NCBI GenBank assembly: GCA_965222005.1
Contig: OZ244935.1
Span: 1,302,001 to 1,366,000, forward strand
From: CBDCTM01 sp965222005
GTDB taxonomy: Bacteria > Bacteroidota > Bacteroidia > Chitinophagales > Saprospiraceae
Direction of reading: 5' to 3'
DNA length: 64,000 bases
The stretch's first letter is position 1. Each line of letters begins with the position of its first letter. The translations under genes and the position numbers were made by a program. Below, in pieces: positions 54,201 through 63,885 of this stretch. The notes under the pieces are model-generated. The model saw only the letters and a program-made list of their open reading frames with translations. It was not told the origin of the DNA and did no database searches.

Positions 54201-54937
54201 AGTCTTTAATACCACTAGAAATTATAGTAGTTGATATTCAATCACCATCGTCTGTTCCAGGTCATATAAGAATAAGCGTCAACGGAGGAACTCCATCATA
54301 TACTTACTTATGGTCTAATGGTGCCACTACTCAGAATTTGGAAGACTTGCTGCCAGGGCAAATAACAACCTACAGTGTTACAGTTACTGATAGTGATGGT
54401 TGCACAATATCCCAATCATTTGAAGTATGCAATTCCCCCTCTTCTCCAATTATTTCCAAACCTCAAAATTTTCCTTATGGATATGTTACGCCATGCTATA
54501 ATAGTCAACCAATAGGCCAAATAACCGGACTTTCAGTATCGGGTGGAACCCCTCCCTATACCTATTCATGGTCAGGGCCAGGAAACTTCAAGGCTAGTAC
54601 CTTGGACATTAATTATTTGGATCAAGGAGGAGACTATGCTCTTGTTGTAACTGATGCCTGTTACCAAGAGGCTGTTTTCATCCACGAATTAAATTGTGAC
54701 TGTGAAATTTCCGGCGAGTTTTATGTTGACCATTGTAACAAAACAAATAGCGCAGGAATTACACTTACTGATGCACGGCCCCACAGGCAACATTACTATA
54801 CTATATATTGGCCTCCTAGTTTACAACTACCAAGTAGTACTGTATATGTAGATGAGGATGGCAACCTCGAGGAACAGCCCAATAACCCAATTGATATTGA
54901 TTTGAGTGCGAGACAAATTGGAGGAATCCTAAAATGA
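51209..54937 (+). pseudogene. giant SprB-repeat surface protein gene, 5' part, interrupted by ISKra4 element
   Basis: 1242 codons. Signal peptide ending near NVSYSEIEIEV. About a dozen SprB/PKD-like units follow (pattern GGTxPYTYxWSNGATTQNL ... GxYxVTVTDxxGC). The last 11 codons belong to the inserted element, and the stop (54935-54937) is inside it. Removing the element plus one copy of the 9-bp target joins IDID to FNTPDF in the same frame and gives a protein of 1685 residues that ends in the sorting domain. As it stands this part has a signal peptide but no T9SS domain. The 51790-53770 interval is much less AT-rich than its two flanks. Confidence 0.85.
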
Positions 54938-56527
54938 GAAGAGTTTGAAGGAATTTAGTAAATTTAAGTTAGAAAATAGATTTACTGACCCTCAAACTCT
55001 AATTCAAGGTATGGACAAAAAAGTACTAATACAAAAAATAGAAGAAGAAATCGGAAGATTGGTTGACCTAAGTGATGAATATGTAGAGCAGGATGTAGGG
55101 ATTGATAAAATAGAACTAAGCCTACTAAGTGAATTGCTGAAGCTGGGACTGTTGCTATTGAACTACATAATCAAGCAAAAGTTAAAAAAGGTTGAGGAAT
55201 ATCTCCCGATTTTGGAATCAGGAGAGAGCTACAGGAGTAAAGGGACAAAGAAGCGGAACTACCTCAGTTTGTTTGGTCTGATACAAATCCATCGTCCATC
55301 GTATTTGAGTACTCAACGCGGTCAATTTTATAAAATAGACGATTATTTGCAGTTGCCCAAGGGTTGTTATTGGTCGTACAATCTACAAGAGTTGGTAGGG
55401 GGAAGTGCTACCCAGGGGAGTTACAAAGAAAGCGTAGTGATAGTGAATAAATTATTAGGTTTGAATCTGAGTGGAAAATCTTCGGAGAGAAATGTCAATC
55501 ATTTGGGCGAGTACGTTGATCAGTACTATGAGTTGGAGCGAGAAGAAGCTCAAGAAGATGAAGCGTTGTTTTTTAGCACTACCTTTGATGGTAAAGGATT
55601 GCCGAAGATAAAGGCAGTACAACAAAAGGAGGCCAATCCCAAAAAGCGGCTAAGCAAAGGGGAGAAAAAGGGTAAGAAACAAAGTGCGACAGTGTCAGTT
55701 ACCTCTGTTTTTACGCCTCAACAAAGGACTGCCGACCAGATATTGGATGGCTTGATGGGAGTGCAAAAAGAAGCTGCTCAAGAGGACGAACCAGCATCAA
55801 CACAACAAAAGAAAACGGAAAATAAGATGCACACTAAAATTCACCGTAGAGCATTTTTAGCCAATCAGCAAAAGGCAATAGATTATGGGATAGAAGATTT
55901 AAAATCAAAAATGACCAACTCCCAAAGTCGATTCGTCATCCCCATAGATGCCGGAATAGGCTTGGAAGATAAAATACTGGCAAGCATAAAGAAGAATAAT
56001 CTGGAAGGTCAATTTGATGGAATCATTTTAGACATAGTCCATGTAAGCGAATACGTTTGGGATTGTGCCAATGCCATATTTGGAGAAAGTTCTAAGTTGA
56101 GAACAAGCTGGGTCAGAGGGGTGTTAAAAGATATATTGGAAGGAGGAACTGAAAAGGTAATAAAAGACCTTGTGTTGAATAGAGACAAAACAGAATTATC
56201 GACAAACAAAAAGAAGCAGTTAAATAAGGCAATCACCTATTTGACTAACCATAAACACAAAATGAATTACGCTGATTTTTTGAAAAAGGGGTATCCAATC
56301 AGTTCAGCTCTGGCAGAGTCTACTTGTAAGCATTTGGTCAAAGATAGAATGGAGCAAAGCGGTATGAGATGGTCATCCAAGGGGGCGCAAAACATGCTTG
56401 ACCTTAGAGCTGTAAAACAAAACGGAGACATCGAAGATTTTATACAATTCGTCAGACTAAGGGAACGAAAAGTAAATTTAGTCCGATTAGCTGCTTAAAT
56501 ACAAAACCCCTAATTTGTCATGCACTC
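54904..56527. mobile_element. ISKra4-family insertion sequence, 1624 bp
   Basis: Inverted ends GAGTGCGAGACAAATT (54904-54919) and AATTTGTCATGCACTC (56512-56527) match at 14 of 16 positions. A perfect 9-bp direct repeat TATTGATTT flanks it (54895-54903 and 56528-56536). It contains a single transposase gene read rightward. The insertion lies inside the SprB-repeat gene. Confidence 0.93.
54945..56498 (+). CDS. ISKra4-family transposase
   Basis: 517 residues from TTG 54945; ATG 55011 would give a 495-residue version and may be the true start. The C-terminal block PISSALAESTCKHLVKDRME, then GMRWSSKGAQNMLDLRAVK, is the ISKra4 signature. The middle has FFSTTFDGKGLPKIK with the first acidic catalytic residue and GQFDGIILDIVHVSEYVWDC with the next. 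A Lys/Gln-rich low-complexity stretch (about 230-300) connects them. No internal stop, so it is probably active or recently active. Confidence 0.9.
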   Translation: MKEFSKFKLENRFTDPQTLIQGMDKKVLIQKIEEEIGRLVDLSDEYVEQDVGIDKIELSLLSELLKLGLLLLNYIIKQKLKKVEEYLPILESGESYRSKGTKKRNYLSLFGLIQIHRPSYLSTQRGQFYKIDDYLQLPKGCYWSYNLQELVGGSATQGSYKESVVIVNKLLGLNLSGKSSERNVNHLGEYVDQYYELEREEAQEDEALFFSTTFDGKGLPKIKAVQQKEANPKKRLSKGEKKGKKQSATVSVTSVFTPQQRTADQILDGLMGVQKEAAQEDEPASTQQKKTENKMHTKIHRRAFLANQQKAIDYGIEDLKSKMTNSQSRFVIPIDAGIGLEDKILASIKKNNLEGQFDGIILDIVHVSEYVWDCANAIFGESSKLRTSWVRGVLKDILEGGTEKVIKDLVLNRDKTELSTNKKKQLNKAITYLTNHKHKMNYADFLKKGYPISSALAESTCKHLVKDRMEQSGMRWSSKGAQNMLDLRAVKQNGDIEDFIQFVRLRERKVNLVRLAA

Positions 56528-57899
56528 TATTGATTTCAACACACCGGATTTCATATCAACCTTATGCGTTACGCTTGTCGATGAGTACGGATGTGCTGAT
56601 CAGGATTGTTTCCCATTTGCTAAAGATGAAGCATGCATGTATGAAATTCATACTTCTTATCCTTCACAGCCTAATTCGCCTAACAGCAATCATAATCAAA
56701 TCCCGTTTTCCACAATATTTGGCAATTTTCAAAGCGAATATTCTGTCCCTGATTATTTGGGAACGTGTTATAAATTAAATCCTTGTGGATCAGGTGATAA
56801 TAAAATTCGTACTGGCCCTTTGGTTTTTTATCCTAATAGCTCTGAAAATCCATGTGAGTCTGGAGGAACTTTAAAATGTGAATTATGCCCTGAGTCAGAA
56901 GGAGGTCCTTTAGAAATAGAAGTACCCAGGAATTATGGCTCGGTTTCATTCACTGATCAAGACCATTGCTTTTGCTATTTTTACCCTGGTCTCATCACGG
57001 ATAATAATTTTATAGATGCCACGCTTGGCACATCAAATTATCAAAATGTAAACCCTTACAACTTGCCTGTACTTGCGTTCTATGATTGCAATACTATTGG
57101 CGATCCCAGTTATGATCCTAATTCAGAAGAGCCACAAGGTCCTTCGTGTGACCAACACGAGTGCCTGAATTGTGAAATTAGAGGAAATGAAGAACAATGC
57201 AATTATCATATTTATTGTCACGATGATGAAGAGGATGAATTACTGGATGTTACACCTCCGGGGTCAGCGTACTACTACTGCTATGCGGGGAACCAAATAA
57301 GGAGACAATGTAAAATTAATGTTTGTGATTTTGAAGTTATAAGCCTGCTTCCTACTAACGAATACGATTTGAATGATTTATTGGCTCAATTACCCAATCC
57401 ACCTGGCAATTACCATCATTGCGAAAATAATATATGCGACTTAGAAGATTACGACGACTACCTTACTAAATGTACTAATTGTCCCACCGTTCCTTTCCAA
57501 CCTTCAGATACGGGCCAAATAAATATCATTAAATACGAAAACCGTATTCAGATTGACAATATTCGCCAAGACGAATTAGCCACACCTTTCAAAAATCAAG
57601 AATATTTTGGTTTTGATGTTCTTGTTTATCCCAATCCTTTCTCAAATGAGCTAAATATTAAATTCCTCAATAAGCAACGGTATTGGGGTGGTAAAATATT
57701 ATTGGCAGATATTCTTGGTAATACAATCATTAGCGAAGTCATTAACTCTGATTGTGCAATAAATGTGCATGATATAAAAATTCCTGCGTCTTTACCTTCC
57801 GGAATCTCTATGCTATTCATTGACGACGGCAAAGGAAACAGGCAGAGCTTTAAGGTAGCGCATATCCTCGACCAAAGTGGAAGTATTGGTCAGCACTGA
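56528..57899 (+). pseudogene. 3' part of the interrupted SprB-repeat gene, with T9SS type A sorting domain
   Basis: The frame reads on from the target repeat: IDFNTPDFISTLCVTLVDEY. A first ATG at 56520 lies in the end of the IS. About 450 residues follow, with Cys-rich stretches (CDQHECLNCEIRGNEEQC) and a type A sorting domain at the end (VLVYPNPFSNELNIKF ... LPSGISMLFIDDG), which runs about 10 residues longer than usual. It has no signal peptide, so on its own this part cannot be exported. It belongs with 51209-54903 as one gene. Confidence 0.85.
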
Positions 57900-57954
57900 C
57901 GTATTTGACTTCGCCATTGGGCGTGTGTTTGCCACACATTCGTATCTTTAACAC

Positions 57955-58452
57955 ATGCAAACCACAACCTATTACCAATCGCCCTTCGGCATTTTTGCCA
58001 TCACAGGTAGTGAGGAGGGCATCCGTTCGGTGAAGCTATGTGAGCAGCCAGGGCCGACAGACGAAAGCGTTCCGACGGTACTTAATGTCTGCGTCCGGCA
58101 ATTGGAGCAATACTTCCAACGCCAGCGCCAGGAGTTTGACCTCCTGCTGGACTGGGAGGGCGCTCCTGCTTTTCATCAGGCGGTATGGAGGGAGTTGCTC
58201 AAGATTCCTTACGGGCATACTACCAGCTATGCAAGCATCGCTCACAGGCTCGGCAATCCGCAGAGCGTGCGGGCCGTCGGGCAGGCAAACCGCCACAACC
58301 CCATTGCCATTATCGTGCCCTGCCATCGGGTGATCGCCAAGAGCGGCGATTTGCAAGGCTATTTTTATGGCCTGGATATGAAGCGTCGTTTGCTGGAGCT
58401 GGAAAATCCGATGAGCTATGCCACACAAGGCAGCCTTTTTAAATCACATTAG
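57955..58452 (+). CDS. ogt: methylated-DNA-[protein]-cysteine S-methyltransferase
   Basis: 165 residues. It repairs O6-methylguanine by moving the methyl group to its own cysteine. Active-site PCHRV with Cys123 in IIVPCHRVIAKSGDLQGYFYG. The DNA-binding helix block HQAVWRELLKIPYGHTTSY, then LGNPQSVRAVGQANRHNP, is typical. The N-terminal domain is short, as in many Ogt proteins. It is followed at once by the kynureninase gene, and the frame leading into that gene overlaps its end. Confidence 0.95.
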   Translation: MQTTTYYQSPFGIFAITGSEEGIRSVKLCEQPGPTDESVPTVLNVCVRQLEQYFQRQRQEFDLLLDWEGAPAFHQAVWRELLKIPYGHTTSYASIAHRLGNPQSVRAVGQANRHNPIAIIVPCHRVIAKSGDLQGYFYGLDMKRRLLELENPMSYATQGSLFKSH

Positions 58453-58474
58453 TATGTACACGTCTCCTTTGATT

Positions 58475-59758
58475 ATGACTTTTGAAAACAGCCTTTCCTT
58501 TGCCCAAAAAACGGATGCGCAGGATCCTTTGCGCAGCTATCGTGAGCAGTTTTACTTTCCGCAGCACAAAGGGCGGAATACCGTTTATTTTTGTGGAAAT
58601 TCCCTGGGCCTGCAGCCCAAAGGAGTGGCTGCTGCCTTGCAGTACGAGCTGGAACATTGGAAGACGCATGCTGTAGAAGGGCACTTTTTGGGCGAAATGC
58701 CCTGGATGTACTACCATCGATTCTTAGTGGAGCAATCGGCAACAGTGGTAGGAGCTAAACCAGAGGAGGTAGTGGTGATGAATACGCTTACCACCAACCT
58801 GCACCTGATGATGGTATCTTTTTACCGGCCTTCCCGTGAACGATTCAAAATTGTCATGGAAGGCGGTGCTTTCCCTTCCGATCAGTATGCAGTGGAGACG
58901 CAAATTCGCTTTCACGGCTACTCGCCGGAGGAGGCAATCATTGAAATTTTGCCGCGCGAAGGGGAAGAGCTCATCCGCCCGGAAGACCTCCTGCAAACCA
59001 TTGAAAAGCATGGCCCCGAAACGGCTTTGGTGCTTTTAGGGGGTGTCAACTATTACACGGGCCAATACTTCGATCTGCCCGCCATCACGGCAGCCGGACA
59101 TCGGGCAGGAGCGCAGGTGGGCTTTGATCTGGCACATGCGGCCGGCAATGTTCCACTGCAGTTGCATGAGTGGGATGTAGATTTTGCCGTTTGGTGCAGC
59201 TACAAATACCTCAACTCCGGCCCTGGCGGCCCTGGCGGTGTATTTGTGCATGAGCGCCACGCAAGGCGGCCCGACTTGCCCCGCTTTGGGGGCTGGTGGG
59301 GGCACAACGAGGAACGCCGCTTTTTGATGGAGAAGGGCTTTGAGCCGATGAATGGGGCTGCCGGCTGGCAGTTGAGCAATGCCCAGATATTCAGCTTTGC
59401 CGCTCATAAGGTGAGCCTGGATATTTTCCATGAAGTGGGGATGGCTGCTTTGCGCCAAAAGAGTGAATTGCTCACGGCCTATTTGGAATATCTCCTGGAT
59501 CAGCAGCAAGGGCAAAGAGCTGTGCGGTTGATCACGCCGCAGAATCCGGCACAGCGGGGTTGCCAGATGTCATTTTATGTAGCAGAGAAAGGGAAAGAAC
59601 TGCACGAAAATCTCAGCGCAAATGGCGTGGTGAGCGATTGGCGCGAAGCGCATCTGCCGGGAGAGCAGGGTGGCGTGATTCGGATAGCGCCGGTGCCTTT
59701 GTACAATAGTTTTGAGGATGTGTACCGCTTTGCCAGGCTATTGGGCGGGGAGGTGTAA
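58475..59758 (+). CDS. kynU: kynureninase
   Basis: 427 residues from ATG 58475 (MTFENSLSFAQKTDAQDPLR); another ATG at 58454 is possible. PLP-dependent enzyme that splits kynurenine or 3-hydroxykynurenine to (hydroxy)anthranilate and alanine in tryptophan breakdown and de novo NAD synthesis. Lys244 in CSYKYLNSGPGG is the PLP lysine, and GFDLAHAAGNVPLQL carries the conserved PLP-pyridine Asp. No other kyn genes are in the window. Confidence 0.95.
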   Translation: MTFENSLSFAQKTDAQDPLRSYREQFYFPQHKGRNTVYFCGNSLGLQPKGVAAALQYELEHWKTHAVEGHFLGEMPWMYYHRFLVEQSATVVGAKPEEVVVMNTLTTNLHLMMVSFYRPSRERFKIVMEGGAFPSDQYAVETQIRFHGYSPEEAIIEILPREGEELIRPEDLLQTIEKHGPETALVLLGGVNYYTGQYFDLPAITAAGHRAGAQVGFDLAHAAGNVPLQLHEWDVDFAVWCSYKYLNSGPGGPGGVFVHERHARRPDLPRFGGWWGHNEERRFLMEKGFEPMNGAAGWQLSNAQIFSFAAHKVSLDIFHEVGMAALRQKSELLTAYLEYLLDQQQGQRAVRLITPQNPAQRGCQMSFYVAEKGKELHENLSANGVVSDWREAHLPGEQGGVIRIAPVPLYNSFEDVYRFARLLGGEV

Positions 59759-59939
59759 GGAGAAAGGGTTTAGATGCTCGATAAACTATTCAATGGCCCC
59801 GATAGGGAGAGGAAGAGAAAAGGGAAGTGATCCAATCGCTGTGAATCCGAACGTCTGACCCTCTGAAGTCCCGAAGTCCAAAAAGAACGGCCTTACAGTT
59901 GATATTCTGCATTGCTAAATCTTTTTTCAGCCACACGGA

Positions 59940-61217
59940 TTAATGCTCAAACTGATCCTGCTCCGTGCTTCCCTCCATAGCAATGGTGGAAGCATTTTGC
60001 TGTACGGCATTTTGTACAAAATCGAAATAGGAAGTGCCTACAAAGTTTTGATGCTTAATGGCACTAAAACCTGCTGCCTGCAGTGAAAATTCTCTCTCCT
60101 GGAGTTCGGAATAGCCTGCCATGCCGCGGTCGCGATAAGCGCTGGAGATTTCAAACATGGATGTATTCAATGCATGGAAGCCGGCCAGGGTGATGAATTG
60201 GAAGCGGTAACCCAACTCGGCCAGGTCTTCGCGGAAGGTCAGCATTTGCTGCTTGCTCAGGTGCTTTGCCCAATTGAAAGAAGGCGAGCAATTGTAGGCA
60301 AGCATTTTTTCCGGATACTCGCTTCTGACGGCTTGCGCAAACTCCCGGGCCATACCAATATCAGGGTTGGAGGTTTCCATCCACAGCAGATCGGCGAATG
60401 GTGCATAGGACAAGGCTCTGGAGATAGCCTGATCCAGCCCGTTTTTCACTTTAAAAAATCCTTCGGAAGTACGCTCGCCAGTGGTAAAGGATTGATCGCG
60501 GGGATCGATATCCGAAGTGAGTAAATTAGCGGCATCGGCATCGGTGCGTGCGATGATCAGGGTAGAAACATTGCATACATCGGCTGCCAGGCGGGCAGCT
60601 ACCAGCTTGTTGATGGCCTCCTGGGTAGGTACGAGTACCTTACCACCCAAATGCCCACATTTTTTGGCCGACGACAATTGGTCTTCAAAGTGTACCGCAG
60701 CGGCTCCTGCTTCTATTAAGGCTTTCATCAACTCAAAGGCGTTGAGGTTGCCACCAAAGCCGGCTTCAGCATCGGCTACGATGGGAGCCATCCAGTCAAT
60801 ATCTCCGTCTTCGTTGACGGATTGAATCTGGTCTCTACGCATGAGCGCATTGTTGATTCGCTTGACAACCATCGGGACGGAATTGGCTGGATATAAGGAC
60901 TGATCGGGATACATTTGGCCCGCCAGGTTGGCATCCGCAGCTACCTGCCAGCCACTCAGGTATATGGCGTCGAGGCCTGCAGTGACTTCCTGGATGGCCT
61001 GATTGCCCGTGAGGGCACCGAGGCCCGCCACAAAGGGTTGCGTGTATAATTTGTGCCACAGCTTTTTGGCACCCTGCCTGGCAAGCGAATATTCTATCTC
61101 CACCCTGCCGCGCAATTTGACGACTTTTTCTGCGGTGTAAGGGCGTTCGATTCCCTCCCAGCGGGGGTTGGTGAGCCAGTCGGTAGTGAGGAGATTGATT
61201 TTCATGTCATTATTCAT
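59940..61217 (-). CDS. aceA: isocitrate lyase
   Basis: 425 residues from ATG 61217; an in-frame ATG at 61205 is equally plausible. Cleaves isocitrate to glyoxylate and succinate in the glyoxylate shunt. The signature KKCGHLGGKVLVPT carries the catalytic Cys (about residue 183-187). YLSGWQVAADAN, VADAEAGFGG and AYNCSPSFNW are also typical. It is 36 bases downstream of aceB on the same strand, so the two form an operon. It allows growth on acetate or fatty-acid carbon. Confidence 0.97.
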   Translation of the reverse strand: MNNDMKINLLTTDWLTNPRWEGIERPYTAEKVVKLRGRVEIEYSLARQGAKKLWHKLYTQPFVAGLGALTGNQAIQEVTAGLDAIYLSGWQVAADANLAGQMYPDQSLYPANSVPMVVKRINNALMRRDQIQSVNEDGDIDWMAPIVADAEAGFGGNLNAFELMKALIEAGAAAVHFEDQLSSAKKCGHLGGKVLVPTQEAINKLVAARLAADVCNVSTLIIARTDADAANLLTSDIDPRDQSFTTGERTSEGFFKVKNGLDQAISRALSYAPFADLLWMETSNPDIGMAREFAQAVRSEYPEKMLAYNCSPSFNWAKHLSKQQMLTFREDLAELGYRFQFITLAGFHALNTSMFEISSAYRDRGMAGYSELQEREFSLQAAGFSAIKHQNFVGTSYFDFVQNAVQQNASTIAMEGSTEQDQFEH

Positions 61218-61253
61218 GTTGATAAAATGTTTATCGGGTATTGAAAAGAGTTC

Positions 61254-62864
61254 TTATAGCAATTGATAAGCAGGCAGGGTGAGAAATTCTTCATATTGCT
61301 CTTCAAAAATCAATTCATTGAATAAGCCGATGGCTGCTTCAAATCTCCCCTGCTCATAGGCATGTTGGCCTACATAGGCTTTTATTTTTTCCAATTCTTC
61401 CGGGATCAGTTCTTTTATATACTGAGGGGTAATCAGCTTGCCTTCATCCGTTTTGGCGCCGGCCTTCATCCATTGCCAGAGCTGGGTTCGGGATATCTCA
61501 GCGGTAGCAGCATCCTCCATAAGATTGTAGATAGCGGCAGCTCCCACGCCTCTGAGCCAGCTTTCGATATAAAGAATGCCCACATTGATATTCTGGCGAA
61601 TCCCTGCTTCCGTTATAGTTCCGTCGGGAATGGCAATGAGATCGGCGGCAGATACGCGGACGTCCTCTCTTTTGTTGGCGATCTGGTTGGCTTGTGGCAT
61701 ATACTCATCGAATACCTCCATTGCCACACTCACCAGACCCGGATGAGCCACCCAGCTCCCGTCATGGCCATTTTTCACTTCCAGCAATTTGTCCTGCCTG
61801 ACCTTCTCCAAGGCTTTTTCGTTGGCTGCCAGGTCATTCTTAATGGGTATCTGAGCCGCCATGCCACCTAGTGCATGTACGCCGCGTTTGTGGCAGGTTT
61901 GGATAACGAGCTTTGAATAGGCACTCATAAATGGGCAGGTCATACCCACCTGTGCGCGATCGGGCAGTACGAAGCCATCCAGGGTTTTGAATTTTTTGAT
62001 AAAGGAAAAGATGTAATCCCATCGACCACAATTGAGTCCGGCGGAATGTTGGCGTAGCTCATAAAGGATTTCGTCCATTTCGAAAGAAGCTAAGATCGTC
62101 TCTATCAAAACGGTAGCTTTGATGGTGCCCTGCGGGATGTCGAGCTGCTGTTGGGCGAAGACAAAAACGTCATTCCATAAACGGGCTTCCAGGTGGCTTT
62201 CAATTTTTGGAAGATAAAAGTAGGGCCCGGTACCTCTTTCAACAAGGATCTTGGCATTGTGGAAAAAATACAAGCCAAAATCTACCAGGCTTCCGCTCAT
62301 GTTTTCGCCGTGCAGCTGAATGTTTTTTTCCTCCAGATGCCAACCCCTGGGCCGCACCATCAGCGTGGCGGTTTTGGAGGTGAGTTGGTATTTTTTGCCG
62401 TTTTTAGGGTTTTCAAAAGAGATGGTTCTATTTACTGCATCTCTGAGGTTGATCTGCCCTTCTATATTGTTTTTCCAATTTGGGGAGTTGCTGTCTTCCA
62501 AATCCGCCATAAAAACCTTAGCCCCGGAATTTAATGCGTTGATAATCATCTTGCGATCCACCGGGCCGGTGATTTCGACCCTCCGATCGAGCAAATCCGG
62601 TGGAAGCGGCGCAACCTGCCAATTGCCTTCTCGGATAGACCGGGTTTGTGGCAGAAAGTTCGGCAAGATGCCCTGGTCAATTTCCTGTTGGCACTGTTGC
62701 CTTTTTTGAAGCAGCTCTTTACGCCTTGCGTTGAACTGCTGATGAAGGTTGCGCAAAAATTGCTGTGCTTCGGCCGTGAGGATGCTTTCGTATCTCTTTT
62801 CGTATTTTCCGGAAATGGATAGCTCGTCCACTTGAGGATAGGCAGTTGTGAGTTGAATATTCAT
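61254..62864 (-). CDS. aceB: malate synthase A
   Basis: 536 residues, the usual length for type A. It condenses glyoxylate with acetyl-CoA to malate. Family blocks visible: AKVFMADLEDSNSPNWKNN, TLMVRPRGWHLEEKN, GTIKATVLIETILASFEMDE, LNCGRWDYIFSFIKK (with the catalytic Arg and Glu/Asp ligands), and GSWVAHPGLVSVAMEVFDEY. It is first in the aceB-aceA operon. Start ATG 62864. Confidence 0.97.
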   Translation of the reverse strand: MNIQLTTAYPQVDELSISGKYEKRYESILTAEAQQFLRNLHQQFNARRKELLQKRQQCQQEIDQGILPNFLPQTRSIREGNWQVAPLPPDLLDRRVEITGPVDRKMIINALNSGAKVFMADLEDSNSPNWKNNIEGQINLRDAVNRTISFENPKNGKKYQLTSKTATLMVRPRGWHLEEKNIQLHGENMSGSLVDFGLYFFHNAKILVERGTGPYFYLPKIESHLEARLWNDVFVFAQQQLDIPQGTIKATVLIETILASFEMDEILYELRQHSAGLNCGRWDYIFSFIKKFKTLDGFVLPDRAQVGMTCPFMSAYSKLVIQTCHKRGVHALGGMAAQIPIKNDLAANEKALEKVRQDKLLEVKNGHDGSWVAHPGLVSVAMEVFDEYMPQANQIANKREDVRVSAADLIAIPDGTITEAGIRQNINVGILYIESWLRGVGAAAIYNLMEDAATAEISRTQLWQWMKAGAKTDEGKLITPQYIKELIPEELEKIKAYVGQHAYEQGRFEAAIGLFNELIFEEQYEEFLTLPAYQLL

Positions 62865-63034
62865 TTCAGACTTTTAATAAATCAGATGATGGAATGATGC
62901 GCTTTTGGGGTAGTAAAAAATACGAGGAGTGTCCGGAAATGTTTCTCTGGATGTAAGTAATACGAAAGGGGAAATTGATTCGGGAATAGGGAGGGGCAGA
63001 GCCCTATGCTGTCTGCTGAGGCATTGCGGGAAAG

Positions 63035-63793
63035 TTAGCTTACGATCTCAAAAACACGGCGCACATACACAAATTTGCCTTTTTGCTGAACCGTCGCCAA
63101 AATGGTAAAAGTGCCGCTTTTTTTAACTTTTCGGATTATCTTTTTAAGATCGGAGGTAATGTCACCCTTGCTGCTTCGCTGGTGAAACGACTTTTTTCTT
63201 TGCACTGAAAAAATGAGTTCATCGATCACAGATTTATTGCCAGCAGCATCCCACACAAATATCTTTTCATTACTCTCAAACATTTCTTTGAGCTGCTTTT
63301 TGGAAAGCGTATTGCCATTGAGCTGGCCCCAGCGAAGAGTGAAATCCTGGGTTTCGTCAAAGGGTGTTTTTTTAAAAGCAAAATGTACAGGCAGATTGAG
63401 TTTTATCTTTACCGGCTCCCCCTGATGTATGCCGGGCTCCCATTGCGGCATGCCGCGAATCACTCGCAGAGCCTCCTCACCACAGCCAAAACCAATATCC
63501 CTCAAAATATAAGGCTCCGTCACAAAGCCAGCCTTGTCGATGAAAAAGCTGACCAGTACAGTGCCTTCCACTTGCTGCTCTTTGGCCTCTGCGGGAAAGC
63601 GAAGATGCTCGGAAATATAGCTGACCAGGGCTTCATTGGAGCATTGGCGCTTCTCAATGGTGCTATTAGAAATTGTTTCGCAAGAAGGGAAGTAGGGCAT
63701 TTGCTCCACATCCGTATAGATCATATCCATTTCCTGTGCAGAAAGGGAGCAGATGCAGAAGCAAAGTAAAAGGGTAGCTGTAATTTTCATCAT
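63035..63793 (-). CDS. TonB-C-terminal-like exported protein
   Basis: 252 residues (a second Met immediately follows the first). Signal peptide ITATLLLCFCICSLSA. Residues about 30-140 match the TonB C-terminal fold: PYFPSCE, ALVSYISEHLRFPAEA, EGTVLVSFFIDKAGFVTEP, EALRVIRGMPQWEPG, VKIKLNLPVHFAF. There is no N-terminal membrane anchor or Pro-rich linker, so it is not a classical energy transducer. The second part (about 145-252) resembles a small beta-domain (SGTFTILATVQQKGKFVYV). Role unknown. Confidence 0.8.
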   Translation of the reverse strand: MMKITATLLLCFCICSLSAQEMDMIYTDVEQMPYFPSCETISNSTIEKRQCSNEALVSYISEHLRFPAEAKEQQVEGTVLVSFFIDKAGFVTEPYILRDIGFGCGEEALRVIRGMPQWEPGIHQGEPVKIKLNLPVHFAFKKTPFDETQDFTLRWGQLNGNTLSKKQLKEMFESNEKIFVWDAAGNKSVIDELIFSVQRKKSFHQRSSKGDITSDLKKIIRKVKKSGTFTILATVQQKGKFVYVRRVFEIVS

Positions 63794-63885
63794 TTTGCTA
63801 ATTGTCTGATAAATCCGGTTGATCGGAGCTCGTCAGGGAGTTGGTTTCCTTAAATTTCGCAGAAAACACCGTACCAAAGTATAGC

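Noticed and set aside
56520..56536. ATG 56520 as the start of an independent gene
   Set aside because: The start codon is partly mobile-element sequence; restoring the target site makes this frame the continuation of the SprB gene.
59759..59939. Possible small RNA or terminator between kynU and aceA
   Set aside because: No strong stem or promoter-like sequence was seen in the 181 bases.
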